The position numbers and the translations under genes were made by a program. DNA of 64,000 nt from Acestrorhynchus altus. Lineage: Eukaryota; Chordata; Actinopteri; Characiformes; Acestrorhynchidae. The notes below the pieces were generated by a model. That model worked only from the letters and a program-made list of their open reading frames with translations, had not been told where the DNA came from and searched no databases. Each line of letters opens with the position of its first letter. Position 1 is the first letter of the stretch. Location of the stretch: positions 15,644,396 through 15,708,395 of the forward strand of contig CM067507.1 in NCBI GenBank assembly GCA_034509495.1. Direction: 5' to 3'. Shown piece by piece: positions 13,436 through 24,142 of this stretch.

Positions 13436-14330
13436 GTAATTACTTTTATGGCGGAGTCGCCCTGTGATGGATCACACAGGATAGAGTGGACCGTCTCCTC
13501 TTGCTGGAAAAAGCTGATGTTTACTTACTTCCTGTAAGGTGACACACTAATCAAGATTTTCTCTCTCACACACAGTTGCAGTGAATCACTTGGAACCATT
13601 CACCTTTCAAGACAAAAAGTGAGGCTACTAATGCATTTAGAAAACTTTCAAGTCAAGACAAATTGACAACCCTTTGAAATTAACATCTTTCAAATTTCTG
13701 GGGTTTCTCAGTATGCTCTAGTCATTATTGTATACATTTCCTCTTTGTGTAATTTCAGACAGAACCTACATTGATTAACCACGAAATTTATCATTTTATG
13801 CAGAGTTCCACAATGTTCAGTTGTTGGTACTTCTTCATTTAATATAAATTTATTGGGACATAAATACAAGATCAATTTTCATAGCTATGCCAACCCTTCT
13901 GAAAAGAAGGCAGTTGTCAGTTGTGTATCTCAGTGGATGTCTCAGAATTTTAGCAGTGCCAAAGATAATGTTTAAAGGGATAAACGAGAACTGTGCTGCA
14001 GTGTGCTCCTTGGATTTCAGTGGATACCATATCAAACAGTGTGAAACAGAGAAACAGAAAATCACAAATGTAAAGGGGCTCAATATTAGTTATGCATTCT
14101 GAATTTATATAACCTACTACAATATTTACATACATACTACTACAACTCATCTCATAACATTAAATACTAAACTTTAAACAATTTAAAGCTTAAAACCTCA
14201 TATTTGCTTGACCATGCACTGTAGTTAGTAAACATGCTAAAGTTTAGGCTCTCCTGGTGAAATGTTCTTTTTTATGAACAGTGAATTAAAGATAATCTGA
14301 ACTCCAACGTGCATAAAGTAATATGTACAG

Positions 14331-14331
<1 letters not shown>
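13436..14331. other. Unique AT-rich stretch
   Basis: No gene or repeat was recognised. Overlapping short open frames on both strands at 13850-14150 look like shadows. Confidence 0.35.

Positions 14332-14405
<74 letters not shown>
14332..14405. repeat. (AAT)n microsatellite
   Basis: About 24 near-perfect ATA/AAT units. Confidence 0.98.
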
Positions 14406-14596
14406 TAATGCATTATTTTTGTTTCATACTACTTTCAATTTAAAAAGAATAGGAGCATCATGCAAAATTTGCACACCCATACAGGTTTTTTAGCAAAGTG
14501 TCACATTTTATAAAAATATAGGCATAATTAAGTTCTAATTAACAAAGAAATTGATGTTGAAATGAGATGTTTCATTCCAGTTTAACATATTCATTA

Positions 14597-14690
14597 GGTA
14601 GTCAGTCAGTCAGTCAATCATTCATTATCTTTTACTTTCAGTCCTGAATAGGGTCATGGTGGATCCAGAGCTTACCATTAGACACATTGA
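14597..14690 (-). repeat. LINE 3'-tail fragment
   Basis: A (GTCA)n run at about 14600 is followed by CATTCATTATC, a CCTGAATAGGGTCATGG block and TGGATCCAGAGC. This resembles the 3' end of fish LINEs and matches the edge of the fragment at 4764-5840 (CCATTATCTGC, GGGATCAGGGTTG). Confidence 0.5.
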
Positions 14691-14809
14691 ATACCCCTTC
14701 GACAAGTTGCCTGATTGGATATTGAATTTATAATATGAAATGTAATATGTAGCGTGATAAGGTAAGGTGTAAGTAAAGTATTGGTGCATGCAATATAAAT
14801 GAGCATCTG

Positions 14810-15310
14810 CTCATTTAAATAAGGTGCTGAGTGCAGAAAGAGATTGTGTGGTGTGATGGTGCAATGAGACGTCTAGTGAGGTTGCAGGTAAGAAGAGTTT
14901 GTGACAGGTTGTGGACTGATACACTGTGCAACTTGCTGTTCAGTAGCATATTGGCCTGGGGGAAGAAGCTGTCTTGGAACTGGCTGCTCTGAACAGGCAG
15001 TGAGAACAGGCAGTGGTTTAGGTGGCTGTAGTCCATTATAATTTTCCAAGTTTTCCTCAGTCAGTGGCTGGTGTGTAAAACCAGAAGGTTTAGAAGCTGA
15101 ATCTTAGTGATGTGCCAGGCTGTGCACACCACCCTCTGAAGAGCTTTCTGCTTGAGAGCAGTGCAGTTCCCATACCAGGTGGTGATACAGTCCATCAGCA
15201 TTCTCTATACAGTGCACTTGTTGAACATTCTGAGGAGATGTTAGAGATATGGCTTGTAAGATAATTATATTAGAATATTGTAAAGTATTTTCATGTAGCC
15301 ATTTCATTTT
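14810..15310 (-). pseudogene. LINE RT C-terminal fragment (CR1/L2/Rex-like)
   Basis: Two minus-strand frames in sequence carry the end of a non-LTR retrotransposon protein. The upstream one (15104-15307) has LYHHLVWELHCSQAESSSEG, like the conserved TTWYGS-type segment of this family. The downstream one (14815-15036) has SFFPQANMLLNS, the usual near-C-terminal motif. A similar motif recurs at 21062-21358. A frame change and truncation make it dead. Clade assignment from memory is tentative. Confidence 0.75.
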
Positions 15311-15324
15311 TCATGCAATCAAGA

Positions 15325-15914
15325 TAAACGTTGAGGTCTGGTAGACCAGCAAAACATACAGAGAGAACAGTGCTGGAGACACTAATCACATCTCTGGTTG
15401 ATCTGCAAAAGAAATTCAGGAAGATTTAGCAGACTCTAGAGTGGTGGTGCACTATTCTACAGTGCAGCAGCACCAACACAAATGTGACCTTCATGGAAAA
15501 AAACAAGCATCCCACTCTCTGTAAAAAAATAATGATCTTAAACACACCTCAAGTCCACACTGGACTACCAAAAAGGCCACAAGCTTAATGCTTGTGCATG
15601 GCCCTCACACTCTCACTACTTAAAAATAATTAAAAAAATTAAAATTGTTGATAGACCTTAAAGAGTCTGTAGATAAATAACATAGAATGAGTGAAAACTT
15701 CCCGAACAAGATCTGAAAAGCATTTACAGAAAAGACTCAAAAAGCATTTACAAACCAGGTGCCCAAACATTTACTTATAAACTAAAATATGGAGATAAAA
15801 ATGATGTGTCATTATCAACATTACACCTTTTGGAAAACAATCCATCTTCTAATTGCTTAGCTATTCAAAGTAAGAGGAATTTTAGGAGTGGTGCCCAAAT
15901 GTTTGCATGCCACT
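15325..15914 (+). mobile_element. Tc1/mariner-type transposon remnant, right end kept
   Basis: One frame near 15526-15600 reads NNDLKHTSSPHW, matching the catalytic DNDPKHTS region of Tc1/mariner transposases, with the first Asp replaced by Asn. The segment ends with GGTGCCCAAATGTTTGCATG and CCACTGTA (to about 15917), a terminal inverted repeat common in fish. I could not find the left end: the LINE fragment lies there. The sequence before the catalytic block (GAGGTCTGGTAGACCAGCAA) also fits this transposon group. Non-autonomous and inactive. Confidence 0.75.
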
Positions 15915-15917
15915 GTA

Positions 15918-16480
15918 TACTCTGTGCTGTGTGTTCTGATCAAGTCCTCAGGGACTTCAGCCAGATAGTTTTGTTCACCTGCAGATCTCTGTGCACCTGA
16001 AGCAGGTAATTAAGGGCTGTGTGCCTGGCTCAGCTGTGTTGGGAAAAGAAGAAGAAGAAAAATGTGAACCTGCTCTAATGACAGCAGAGGCAGTGGTGAT
16101 AAAGTAGTTTCTCCCTAATGCTTTCTCTTACAGTCCTGTCCTTTAACCAGGTAAGTGTGAAGTACAAACTCCAAAAAAAGGTATTTCACTGTTGGTAAAA
16201 TAATGGAAACAGGTTTAATTGTCAAGAAATTCAAATCAGTATCTTATCCAAATTTTTATTTGCATATTTTAAAAATAGGAGCCAATTCACTGAACAACAT
16301 TCATTAATTAGAGGGTAGACCAAGATGGCATTGCATGCGCATTGAAAGGCTCAGTTTTTGTATATTTACTCAACTCACTTGAGTTGTGCAAACTAGATCT
16401 CCTGCAGAGGGGCACAGCTGTATATTAACATTCGCTGCACAAACACTGGTTTTGACCATCCACTGGACTTTGAATCAGCT
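15918..16480. other. Unique stretch
   Basis: No gene is seen. CAG/GTAAGT at 16150/16151 is a perfect splice-donor consensus, without other support. Confidence 0.3.
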
Positions 16481-16492
16481 ACTTCTGGAGAT

Positions 16493-16624
16493 GATTCGAA
16501 CCCGGGTCTCTATGGCCAAGCACTGCTACATACAGTGGATTGCTGCTGACCTCCAGCAGGTAAGTCATCCAAAAGATGACTGACTGTAAACCTCCTAACA
16601 CTGTACTGTCTACCAGCTGAGCTA
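16493..16624 (-). repeat. Split tRNA-like SINE relic
   Basis: On the minus strand, TAGCTCAGCTGG (complement of 16613-16624) is an A-box and GGTTCGAATC (complement of 16493-16502) a B-box, both good pol III promoter matches. The A-box lies inside GTGGTTTAGCTCAGCTGGTA, very like a tRNA 5' end. The boxes are about 110 bp apart instead of the usual 30-45, so something may have been inserted between them. No intact tRNA fold is possible. Confidence 0.45.
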
Positions 16625-16699
16625 AACCACTTTTATGCTCATTTTGACCAGGGAAACAAAGTGGTCTTTTCTAAAACAGATCTTCCACAACATGATCAC

Positions 16700-17600
16700 C
16701 CAGCAGGGTGAATGCATGGAAAGCAAGTGGCCCTTATGGAGTTCATAGCAGGGTACTGAAAATTACTGCTATGGAGCTCTCTGTGTTTTTGTACATATTT
16801 TTAACCTGTTACTGGCCCAGACAACTGTCCCCACTATCTTCAAGACTGCCACCATTGTGCCAAGCATTCAATTGCTTCAGCCCTGAGCGACTTCCACCCT
16901 GTCACATTCACCCTGATCATTTCCAAGTGCTTTCAAAGACTAATTCTTTCTCAATTGAAATCCTGCCTGCCTGGCACACTGGATCCACATCAGTTCATCA
17001 GTTCCTGAAGATACCATTTCCACAGCACTTCTCACTGCACTGACCCATCTGGACTGTCAAAACTCCCATGTTAGAATGCTGTTCATTCACTTTAGTTCAG
17101 CATTCAACATGTTCCCCTCCGAGCTGATCTCCAAGCCTAACCACCTGGGTATCAGCACATCCCTCTGCAAGTGGATTCTGGACTCTGTTCACCCATGACT
17201 GTGTTCCTGTTTATGATTCCAACACCATAATCAGTTTTGTGGGTGACACCACAGTGATTGGCCTGTCCAGAGACAATGACAAGATGGCCTACAGGGACAA
17301 GGTGCAGCATCTGGCAACACTAACAACAACTTGGCACTTAACACCCAGAAAACTGAGGAGATCATCCTGGATTTCAGGAGGGCTATAAGCCAGGCTCACT
17401 CCCCAATCTACATCAGCTGAGCTGTAGTTGAGCAGGTAGCCAGCTTCAAGTTCCTCGGCATCCACATCTGCAATGATCTGACCTGAACTCTAAACTCCTT
17501 CACCCAGTTCAAAGGGTGCAACAATGTCTTCACTTCCTTTGGAGCCTTAAGAAAACCTTTACTGCTTTATCTGTTTTCACACATTTACAATTGGAACCAA
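16700..17600 (+). pseudogene. Decayed CR1/L2-like LINE reverse transcriptase
   Basis: The plus strand carries ordered but frame-shifted RT blocks: NAWKASGPYGVHSRVLK (start of the RT domain), a SLCKWILDS segment, SFVGDTTVIGL near 17236 where the active family has FADDTTVVGL, then KTEEIILDFRRA and VASFKFLGIHICNDLT. The catalytic double Asp of motif C is damaged (Gly-Asp). Motif A survives as IHFSSAFN. Stops and a deletion between the WILDS block and motif C confirm a dead copy. Confidence 0.85.
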
Positions 17601-18414
17601 AGATTAGAAAGTTTTCACCTTTAACCACTGTGGATGTTTCTAGTTGTACAGGAAGGAGCAATGACATACCATTTGTGTACCATTGTTGATCCATGTTTGA
17701 TCCATGTTAGCAGCACAACCTCTCGCAGTTAGCCCATGTCCACCACCATCACTTCTGTTTACCGATTCTGAGCAACACCCTCAGTTGATGACATATTCTG
17801 TGACGTATTCACTAAAACTGGTGGAAATGCAGGATGGTTTATTAAAAAAAACCCCACAAAGGTTCTTATAAACCTGAATGGAGCCAGTTCAAGAACCAGA
17901 ATTCTTTTGGTCAAAAAGGCCTAAACAGAATGGCTAAGTACCACTAAATATCTATTTTATTCACACATAGTAACACATAGGCAACCCCCAAACCACAATC
18001 ACAAAAAAAACTTCCCTGAGCTACAATGAGCCCTGACCAGACTTTCTGTTTCCCCAGACTAATCGAGTCTCTGTGTCCATATGCCTCCCTCTGAGCCAGT
18101 GAGGGCTGAGTTTACAGAAGCAGTTGTGTGAATCCTCTTATGCAGCTGCAGCTGACTCGCAATCAGGGAGACAAGAAACTGTACAGATGAACCTCCGGGT
18201 CCAGCATAGTGTCTTAAAGCTTTAAGGTTTTGGTTTTTTTTGCTCTTTTGCTCAGGACATTTACATTACTAAAATAGTTTATGCTGTTATTTACTTAGTA
18301 GCATTGGAGTAAATACAATGTAAGGTTCCCAACTAAACACATACAACTGAAGAAATGTCTTTAAAACATTTTAAAATATGAATTAATAGAAATACATTTT
18401 TCTTGTGAGCAATA
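17601..18414. other. Unique or unrecognised stretch
   Basis: No gene was recognised. Parts may be old repeat, but I cannot assign them. Confidence 0.3.
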
Positions 18415-18700
18415 GAGTTAGGACACAAGCATATTTATTACTGTGTAAAATGTCTAAAATTAGAATCAGGTGCAACACACCAACTGTAAATGATTAAACC
18501 ACCATTAGAGAGGAGGCTGTCTTATTTAAACTTTAGACATTAGTTTGCTTTTGATTGTTGCGGTGAGAGGTATCACCATGGCAAGATCCAAAAGAGCTCT
18601 CCTGCAGATGAGTCTAAATAATTTATGTGTGAGGAACATTTAAAACAACTGCCAACATGGCCAGGTTAGGCTGTCCTAGCAAATTCAGCCATGTTATATA
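18415..18700 (+). pseudogene. Tc1/mariner-like transposase 5' remnant
   Basis: A 5' region (AATCAGGTGCAACACACCAA, TCTTATTTAAAC, TTGATTGTTGCGGTGAG) leads to an ATG at about 18578 that starts MARSKRALLQMS. This resembles the N-terminus of a fish Tc1/mariner-like transposase. Further on, ACAACTGCCAACATGGCCAG and CCTAGCAAATTCAGCC match its helix-turn-helix region. Most of the gene is gone. Confidence 0.65.
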
Positions 18701-18786
18701 TATATACCCCTCTACTTTGTCTCGTTGTTCAGGGTGATTGACCTGGACCCCCCACATACACCCTAATAACACTGGACAGTGCATCA

Positions 18787-18795
18787 CAGTCAGTC

Positions 18796-18846
<51 letters not shown>
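18787..18846. repeat. (CAGT)n-(GA)n microsatellite
   Basis: Three to four CAGT units are followed by about 23 GA units. Confidence 0.97.
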
Positions 18847-18848
<2 letters not shown>

Positions 18849-19475
18849 CACAGTGGGAGAAGAGCAGGGATTAGGGCTGGTTTTGAAGAGTGACAACATG
18901 TGGTGCTGCAGTGCTGATAAAGGAGCAGAATGTAGATAGAGATGTCCTGCCAGAACCATGACACGGTCAGCCTCTGGCCCCCTCACTACCCCCTTCCATT
19001 TTGGCTGGTCTGTTGTCTTTTTTTTTTTTTGCCCCACTGTTTGTGTGGGGGTTTTTTGTAATGTTTTGCTTTTCCTTAAATCACTTAAGTATATTTCTAC
19101 AAACTACAGGTTATGAATGCAAATGTAGTTCACAACTTGTTTTACCTGGATCTGTATGTGTGTGAGATGATTTTTGGGTAGGTACATGTGTGTGTCTTCA
19201 GGTGGGTGAGTGGATGGACTTTTTGGTAAGTGAGTGAGTGGGTGCACTGGGTGTACTGCTGCACGGGGGTAAAAGAAAATAAGCATTAATGCTAAACATA
19301 AAAATAAGCACAAATTAACAACACATCATGATTTGATGTGTGTGGATGTATTAGCTTAATGTCTTTGAGAAAATCTAGTTTTTCTAATCAGGTTAGTCGT
19401 TGGTGAACAGATCACCAGCAACAGATCCATACAGTGTCTGGAGTTCAAATAATGGTATTATATGTGCCAGTGGTG
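18847..19475. other. Unique stretch
   Basis: No gene was recognised. It includes an 11-T run near 19019-19031 and some imperfect GTGAGTG-like repetition near 19200-19245. Confidence 0.3.
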
Positions 19476-19545
19476 GCTCAGCGTTTAGGAATTCTACCAT
19501 GGTAAAGCAGTGTTGTTAACCGCCACACTACACCGCCTGTTTTGT
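19476..19545 (-). repeat. tRNA-like SINE fragment
   Basis: On the minus strand, GGCGGTGTAGTGTGGCGGTT then AACAACACTGCTTTACCATG resembles the 5' head of a fish tRNA-derived SINE. No B-box follows. The plus-strand GTGGTGGCTCAGCGTTTAGG also looks tRNA-like, which may indicate two nested fragments. Confidence 0.4.
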
Positions 19546-19738
19546 GAATCTCAGGGAAATATGGGGAACTCCAGTTGGTCTGATAGGGTAGGTACCAGTG
19601 CAGTGTATGTATCTCTTTTAATGGCACTCCCTGCTGTGTTATTATAGTGGATGTGGATCACCAGTCTAAAGCTGTGGCTCTCAGCCAGTTCTCTAGTCTG
19701 ATCAGATGCAGAGAGAGTGAATGGTAAGGATGATCACA

Positions 19739-19742
<4 letters not shown>

Positions 19743-19776
<34 letters not shown>
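19743..19776. repeat. (TC)n microsatellite
   Basis: Seventeen TC units, near-perfect. Confidence 0.97.
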
Positions 19777-19781
<5 letters not shown>

Positions 19782-19892
19782 TGTGTGTGTGTTTCCTCTG
19801 CCAGCTGACACCCATCTCTGACCTCCCAGCAGATGTTCACTGTAATAATCTGCAGCTGAGAGAGAGGCATGCAACACCAGGTGGAGAACCCA

Positions 19893-19924
<32 letters not shown>

Positions 19925-19930
19925 CTCTCT
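19893..19930. repeat. (TC)n microsatellite
   Basis: About 19 TC units with one TTC interruption. Confidence 0.97.
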
Positions 19931-20132
19931 TGTACTTCCAGTTTAAAACACACTCACATGTTAAAAAGGTCCTTTGAGGCATTGAATTGCATCCAAACAC
20001 AAAGTATATGAGTGTGAGAGAGAATGGGGTATGCACTGAGGTGATGACCCTGGCAAGTGGCCTGGGCATAAGCGTGGGTTTGTCTGACCTAGGTGCTGCT
20101 TACCATGATCTAGGGTAACACTTGCACACCTA

Positions 20133-20139
20133 GGAGAGA

Positions 20140-20230
<91 letters not shown>
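20133..20230. repeat. (GA)n microsatellite
   Basis: Almost 100 bp of GA with one AAAA interruption near 20190. Confidence 0.98.
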
Positions 20231-20232
<2 letters not shown>

Positions 20233-20539
20233 GGGAAGGAAAGAGAAGACTAGAGTCGCCATGCTGGAGTCTCCTGTGCAAGGGCATAGCTCCTGTTACT
20301 GGCTACTAATGGAGTGCTGCTATTTTAGTGGCATTGATTGACTGCCTTCCTCTGAGCAAACAAGTGCCTGGCATCTGCCCAGCCTAAAGAGAGACTGATG
20401 GAGGTGAGCTTTAAATTGGAAGAGCACAGAGCACAAAAAAGACAAAAGAAGAAAAAAGAAAAAAAAAGGGAGAAGCAAAAGCAATGAGCGATGAGTTAAA
20501 GAAAGAAGATGCCAATACAGTGTACAGCCAAAACACACT

Positions 20540-20665
20540 ATATATGTGGACACTTAATGAATGCATTCAGCTACTTTAACTTGAACCCATTGCTGACGCA
20601 GATTTGCAAATGCACCCACAACTTATCAATATAAAAGGTCTCTTTGGAGCAGATAAACAGAATTA
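20540..20665 (+). repeat. DNA-transposon (MITE-like) remnant
   Basis: Blocks TATATGTGGACACTTAATGA, CATTCAGCTACTTTAACTTG, CCCATTGCTGACGCAGAT and CTCTTTGGAGCAGATAAAC recur in the same order at 34130-34310. This is a known type of fish interspersed repeat as I recall, but I cannot give its family name. Confidence 0.6.
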
Positions 20666-20811
20666 TATCCACTTAGCAATGAAAATGCAGTAGAAAGTCT
20701 TCCCTGGAGAGTATAGAAAGTTATTCCAACAAAATAAAGTATTTTTAACAATTCTGATTTGAAGGAAAATGAATGATATGCTGTCCCAGTATTATAGTCC
20801 ATATAGTGTAA

Positions 20812-21360
20812 ATCAAATCAAATCAAGTTATATTGTCACATCACATTACACTGTGATGATAGATAAACTTAGGTGCAAGTCCTCTCAGTAGTAAAACATG
20901 CATAAAAAAACAGGAGAAGAAAACAAAAATAAGAATTCATTTATTTTATTTATATGTAGTATAATTAGTTAATGTGTAACTTACAATATACATACATTTT
21001 ACATACATTATTGCTCTGTTGAAGTTCTGTGTTTGTAGAAACAATAAAAGAATTTTTTGCATTATATGTGGTTACGCACTGGGTATAGAGTTGATGGTAG
21101 CTGTAGTGTGAGTAATACAGTGGAGGACAGCTCCCACTGGTGCAGCAGGAGGTCTTCAGGCGAGTGTAACTGAAAAGCTGCTCTAGTGAGCAGCAAAGTG
21201 CAGGTGCAGAAAGCAGTGGTGAAGCTGTGATGGTGTAAAGAGGCAGGTGAGATGAATTGTGATTGGCTGTGACTTGGAACACTGGGCTTCTGACTGTTTA
21301 GTAGCCTGGTGGCCTGAGGGAAGAAGCTGGTTCTGGTCCTCATGCTTCTGTAGAGCACAC
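20812..21360 (-). pseudogene. 5'-truncated LINE with 3' tail
   Basis: The minus-strand frame at 21062-21358 reads RTRTSFFPQATRLLNSQ, the near-C-terminal motif also present at 14815-15036. Downstream on that strand the copy ends in repeats of TGATT (plus strand AAATCAAATCAAATCAAG at 20812-20830), a typical LINE 3' tail. Only the last part of the element is present, consistent with incomplete reverse transcription. Confidence 0.75.
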
Positions 21361-22010
21361 TACAAAGTGAAGAGTAGAGAAAGAGAGAAGACTACAAAAG
21401 TAATGGGGAAATAACAGAAGAGAAAGAGGAGAAGAAAGGAGTACAGATAAGTGCAGAAGTGAGCAGAGAAGAAAGATGAGTACATAGAAGTAGAGAAGAG
21501 AACGGCACAGATGAGAATAGAAAAGAGGGTGCAGAGGAAAACAGAACAGAACACAATAGAAGAAAACAGAGAAAAGGTGAAGAGAATAGTGGATAACATT
21601 CCAGAGGAGAATAGAATAGAATAGAATAGAATAGAATAGAATAGAATAGAGGAGAACAAAATAGAGGAGAACAGTGAAGAAGAGAAGATACCCAAGGAGA
21701 AAATATATGAATCATGGTGAAGAAAAGATAACAAATGAGAACAGCAGGAATATAGAACAGATAAGAAGATACCAGAGGAGAATAGAATAGAGGAGAAGAA
21801 AACAGAATAAAAGACAATCAGAAGAGAACCAAGGAGAAGAGAATAGATGACAAAGATGTAGCGAACAGGTGAGGAGAGCATAAAGGAAGTGAACAGAAGG
21901 GATAAGAAAACAACAACAAAAAGCAGAAATGATATAAGAACCAAACAAATGTGAAGAGAAATGAACAGAATAGAAAGGAAAATAAAAAACAAACAAACAA
22001 ACAAGGAAAC
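21361..22010. repeat. 650-bp polypurine tract with (AATAG)n core
   Basis: The plus strand is almost only A and G, built from degenerate AGAGAA/GAATA/AACAGA units, with eight perfect AATAG units at 21611-21650. A 214-codon minus-strand frame (21360-22004) and three overlapping frames are translations of this tract into Phe/Leu/Ser/Ile-rich sequence, not a gene. Such tracts can form triplex DNA (established knowledge). Confidence 0.9.
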
Positions 22011-22566
22011 ACGACAAACCTAAATCTGAACAGCCCAGGGTAAACGGCAGATTGACTAGTTTAATTCAGAAAATATTTTAATGAAACAAAGGCAGAATTA
22101 GCAGATTAGATGAACAGGATCAGTGTGGCATCAAATCAAACCCCAGAGCACTTCGACGCTTAGGATCAATGTCAGAATCATTGAAAGATTGCAGATATTT
22201 GTTTTAACATCGGAACAGCCAGATGTGTTTAGATTTCTGTGCAGTTTACATCAGCAGTTGATGACACAATAAGACACAGACTGTCTGAAAAGTAGGTGTA
22301 GGTGATGCAGCAGGGGGACCTTCAAATTTGCAGAGGAAGGGTACACCATGACCAGAACTGGGAGAACCACTGGAGTGAAGTGTATGAGGTACGTTTCTCC
22401 TGTTGGCCTGTAGGTAGTGCAGAACACTTTAAGGAGAGTACTGCCTGTGACCACGAGAGTCAAAGATCAGCTTATCATTGTTGTCTTTTTGTGCTAACTA
22501 TCAGCATGTCGGACGGCTGCTATCAAAGACCTTCCAGCACTCGGCCTCTGAAGGCCGGGCCTGCCA

Positions 22567-22567
<1 letters not shown>

Positions 22568-22607
<40 letters not shown>
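22568..22607. repeat. (CA)n microsatellite
   Basis: Twenty CA units, perfect. Confidence 0.98.
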
Positions 22608-22609
<2 letters not shown>

Positions 22610-22882
22610 TGACTCAACTTATTCACAGGCACACAGCACTGAGCCAACAGTTGGATATCATTGGATGTAAGACTGTATAGTGAAAGTGAATGTCTCTGTT
22701 CTAGTCTGTTCTAGTGTGTATTTCTGCCTTTATGTGGGTTATGTACAATGAGTGTGAGTAAATGGAGCTGCAACTTACTCAACCCTAATGTCAACCTCAT
22801 TATCTAGAACATAACATTTATCCTTCTTTACTCTTAATAATAAAAACATGAGGATGATCACAAAACATGACATAATTTGATT

Positions 22883-22920
22883 ACACACACGCGCACACAC
22901 ACACACGCACACATGCATGC
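22883..22920. repeat. (CA)n with CG interruptions
   Basis: CA repeats with CGCG and GCATGC interruptions form an alternating purine-pyrimidine tract. Confidence 0.95.
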
Positions 22921-23580
22921 ATGTTCTCTCATCATATCAGTACATTTATGAGCACTGATTTAGTCATTTATGAAATGAGTCAATTCATATGAATGAAGTA
23001 TCACATCTGCTCACATCTGAGATCAGTGTATTTGACTACTTTAGCTTTTCCACTTTTCCTTGTGACTTGCAAAACCCAGCATGTTTGTGCAGCCAAGCTA
23101 GGTGGTGTGTGTGTTCGTGGTTTCAGTGTGCTTCTGCCTACGCCATGGGAATTGGAGCTTGTATATTTAAAGGTGATGTCCTTACCAAGCACAGTGTCAT
23201 AACAAAAGTACCAGCGCATGAAATGCAGCAGACCCTTCCAGCAACACCCAGCCCTAGAAACAACCATCAGCACAGAGGGTCAGCACCGCCTCTCTGCCTT
23301 CCAGTAAACCCACCATACAGAAACGAGAAAACAACACTCTCCAGATTCTTCCAGATGAATCATGTGAGTCATTACCCCAGTAACTGAATCATATACTGTA
23401 GAAACGGGCAACAATGAATGCCAAATCATAACTCTCCTAATTTCCTAGTTTTCGCCATTTTCTGGTGCATTTGAGAGTTTACTGTGACTGAGAAAAACTG
23501 GCTGCCAATGAAAATTATTCAATCTCTGTAATGCAGCCTATGGATTTCTTAAACAATGATATCAAATCTCTAACGCAATA

Positions 23581-23583
<3 letters not shown>

Positions 23584-23618
<35 letters not shown>
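23584..23618. repeat. (GT)n microsatellite
   Basis: About 17 GT units. Confidence 0.97.
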
Positions 23619-23621
<3 letters not shown>

Positions 23622-23740
23622 TGAGTAATAGATCAGCCTATAGGAAAAACAGTAGGGCAAAAAGAGGAAATGTATTTAATGACTGATAATATATGTTTAT
23701 TCAAATCTGAATTTAAAGGATCATCTCACCCTAGAGGACG

Positions 23741-23776
23741 AGAGAGAGAGAGAAAGAGAGAGGTGCCAGAGGCACG

Positions 23777-23832
<56 letters not shown>
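23741..23832. repeat. (GA)n and (CA)n microsatellites
   Basis: GA with one interruption at 23741-23762, then CA for about 58 bp at 23774-23832. Confidence 0.97.
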
Positions 23833-23833
<1 letters not shown>

Positions 23834-24084
23834 TTCCTCTGCTTTCTTCTTAGGTGAAAAGGTAATTTCACCACTGATGCTATGAAGACAGATACGTCAT
23901 TCACTAATTTTCATTAATGCTCATTTCACAATATTCATTAAATGCACCAATAATCCAAAGTTGATTCAATACACTGGGTTGACTATTTGTCAACTAATTA
24001 GTTTTAATTATTAATATTATTAATATACTAATTTTGAATATGTGCATGTTCATTACTTGAATAAACATTGAAGTCATTTGAATA

Positions 24085-24142
24085 AATAATAATAATAATA
24101 ATAATAACATTACACAATAATAATAATAACACAATAATAATG
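24085..24142. repeat. Imperfect (AAT)n
   Basis: Interrupted AAT/AATAATAACAC units. Confidence 0.9.

Larger units (their letters stand above)
22020..24084. other. Unique stretch with microsatellites
   Basis: No gene was supported. It contains several CA/GT tracts annotated separately. Around 22980-23390 overlapping open frames occur on both strands without recognisable domains. Confidence 0.35.

Noticed and set aside
21360..22004. 214-codon minus-strand open frame rich in Phe, Leu, Ser and Ile, resembling a membrane protein
   Set aside because: It is the translation of a polypurine simple tract; overlapping frames are also open and the content has no domain.
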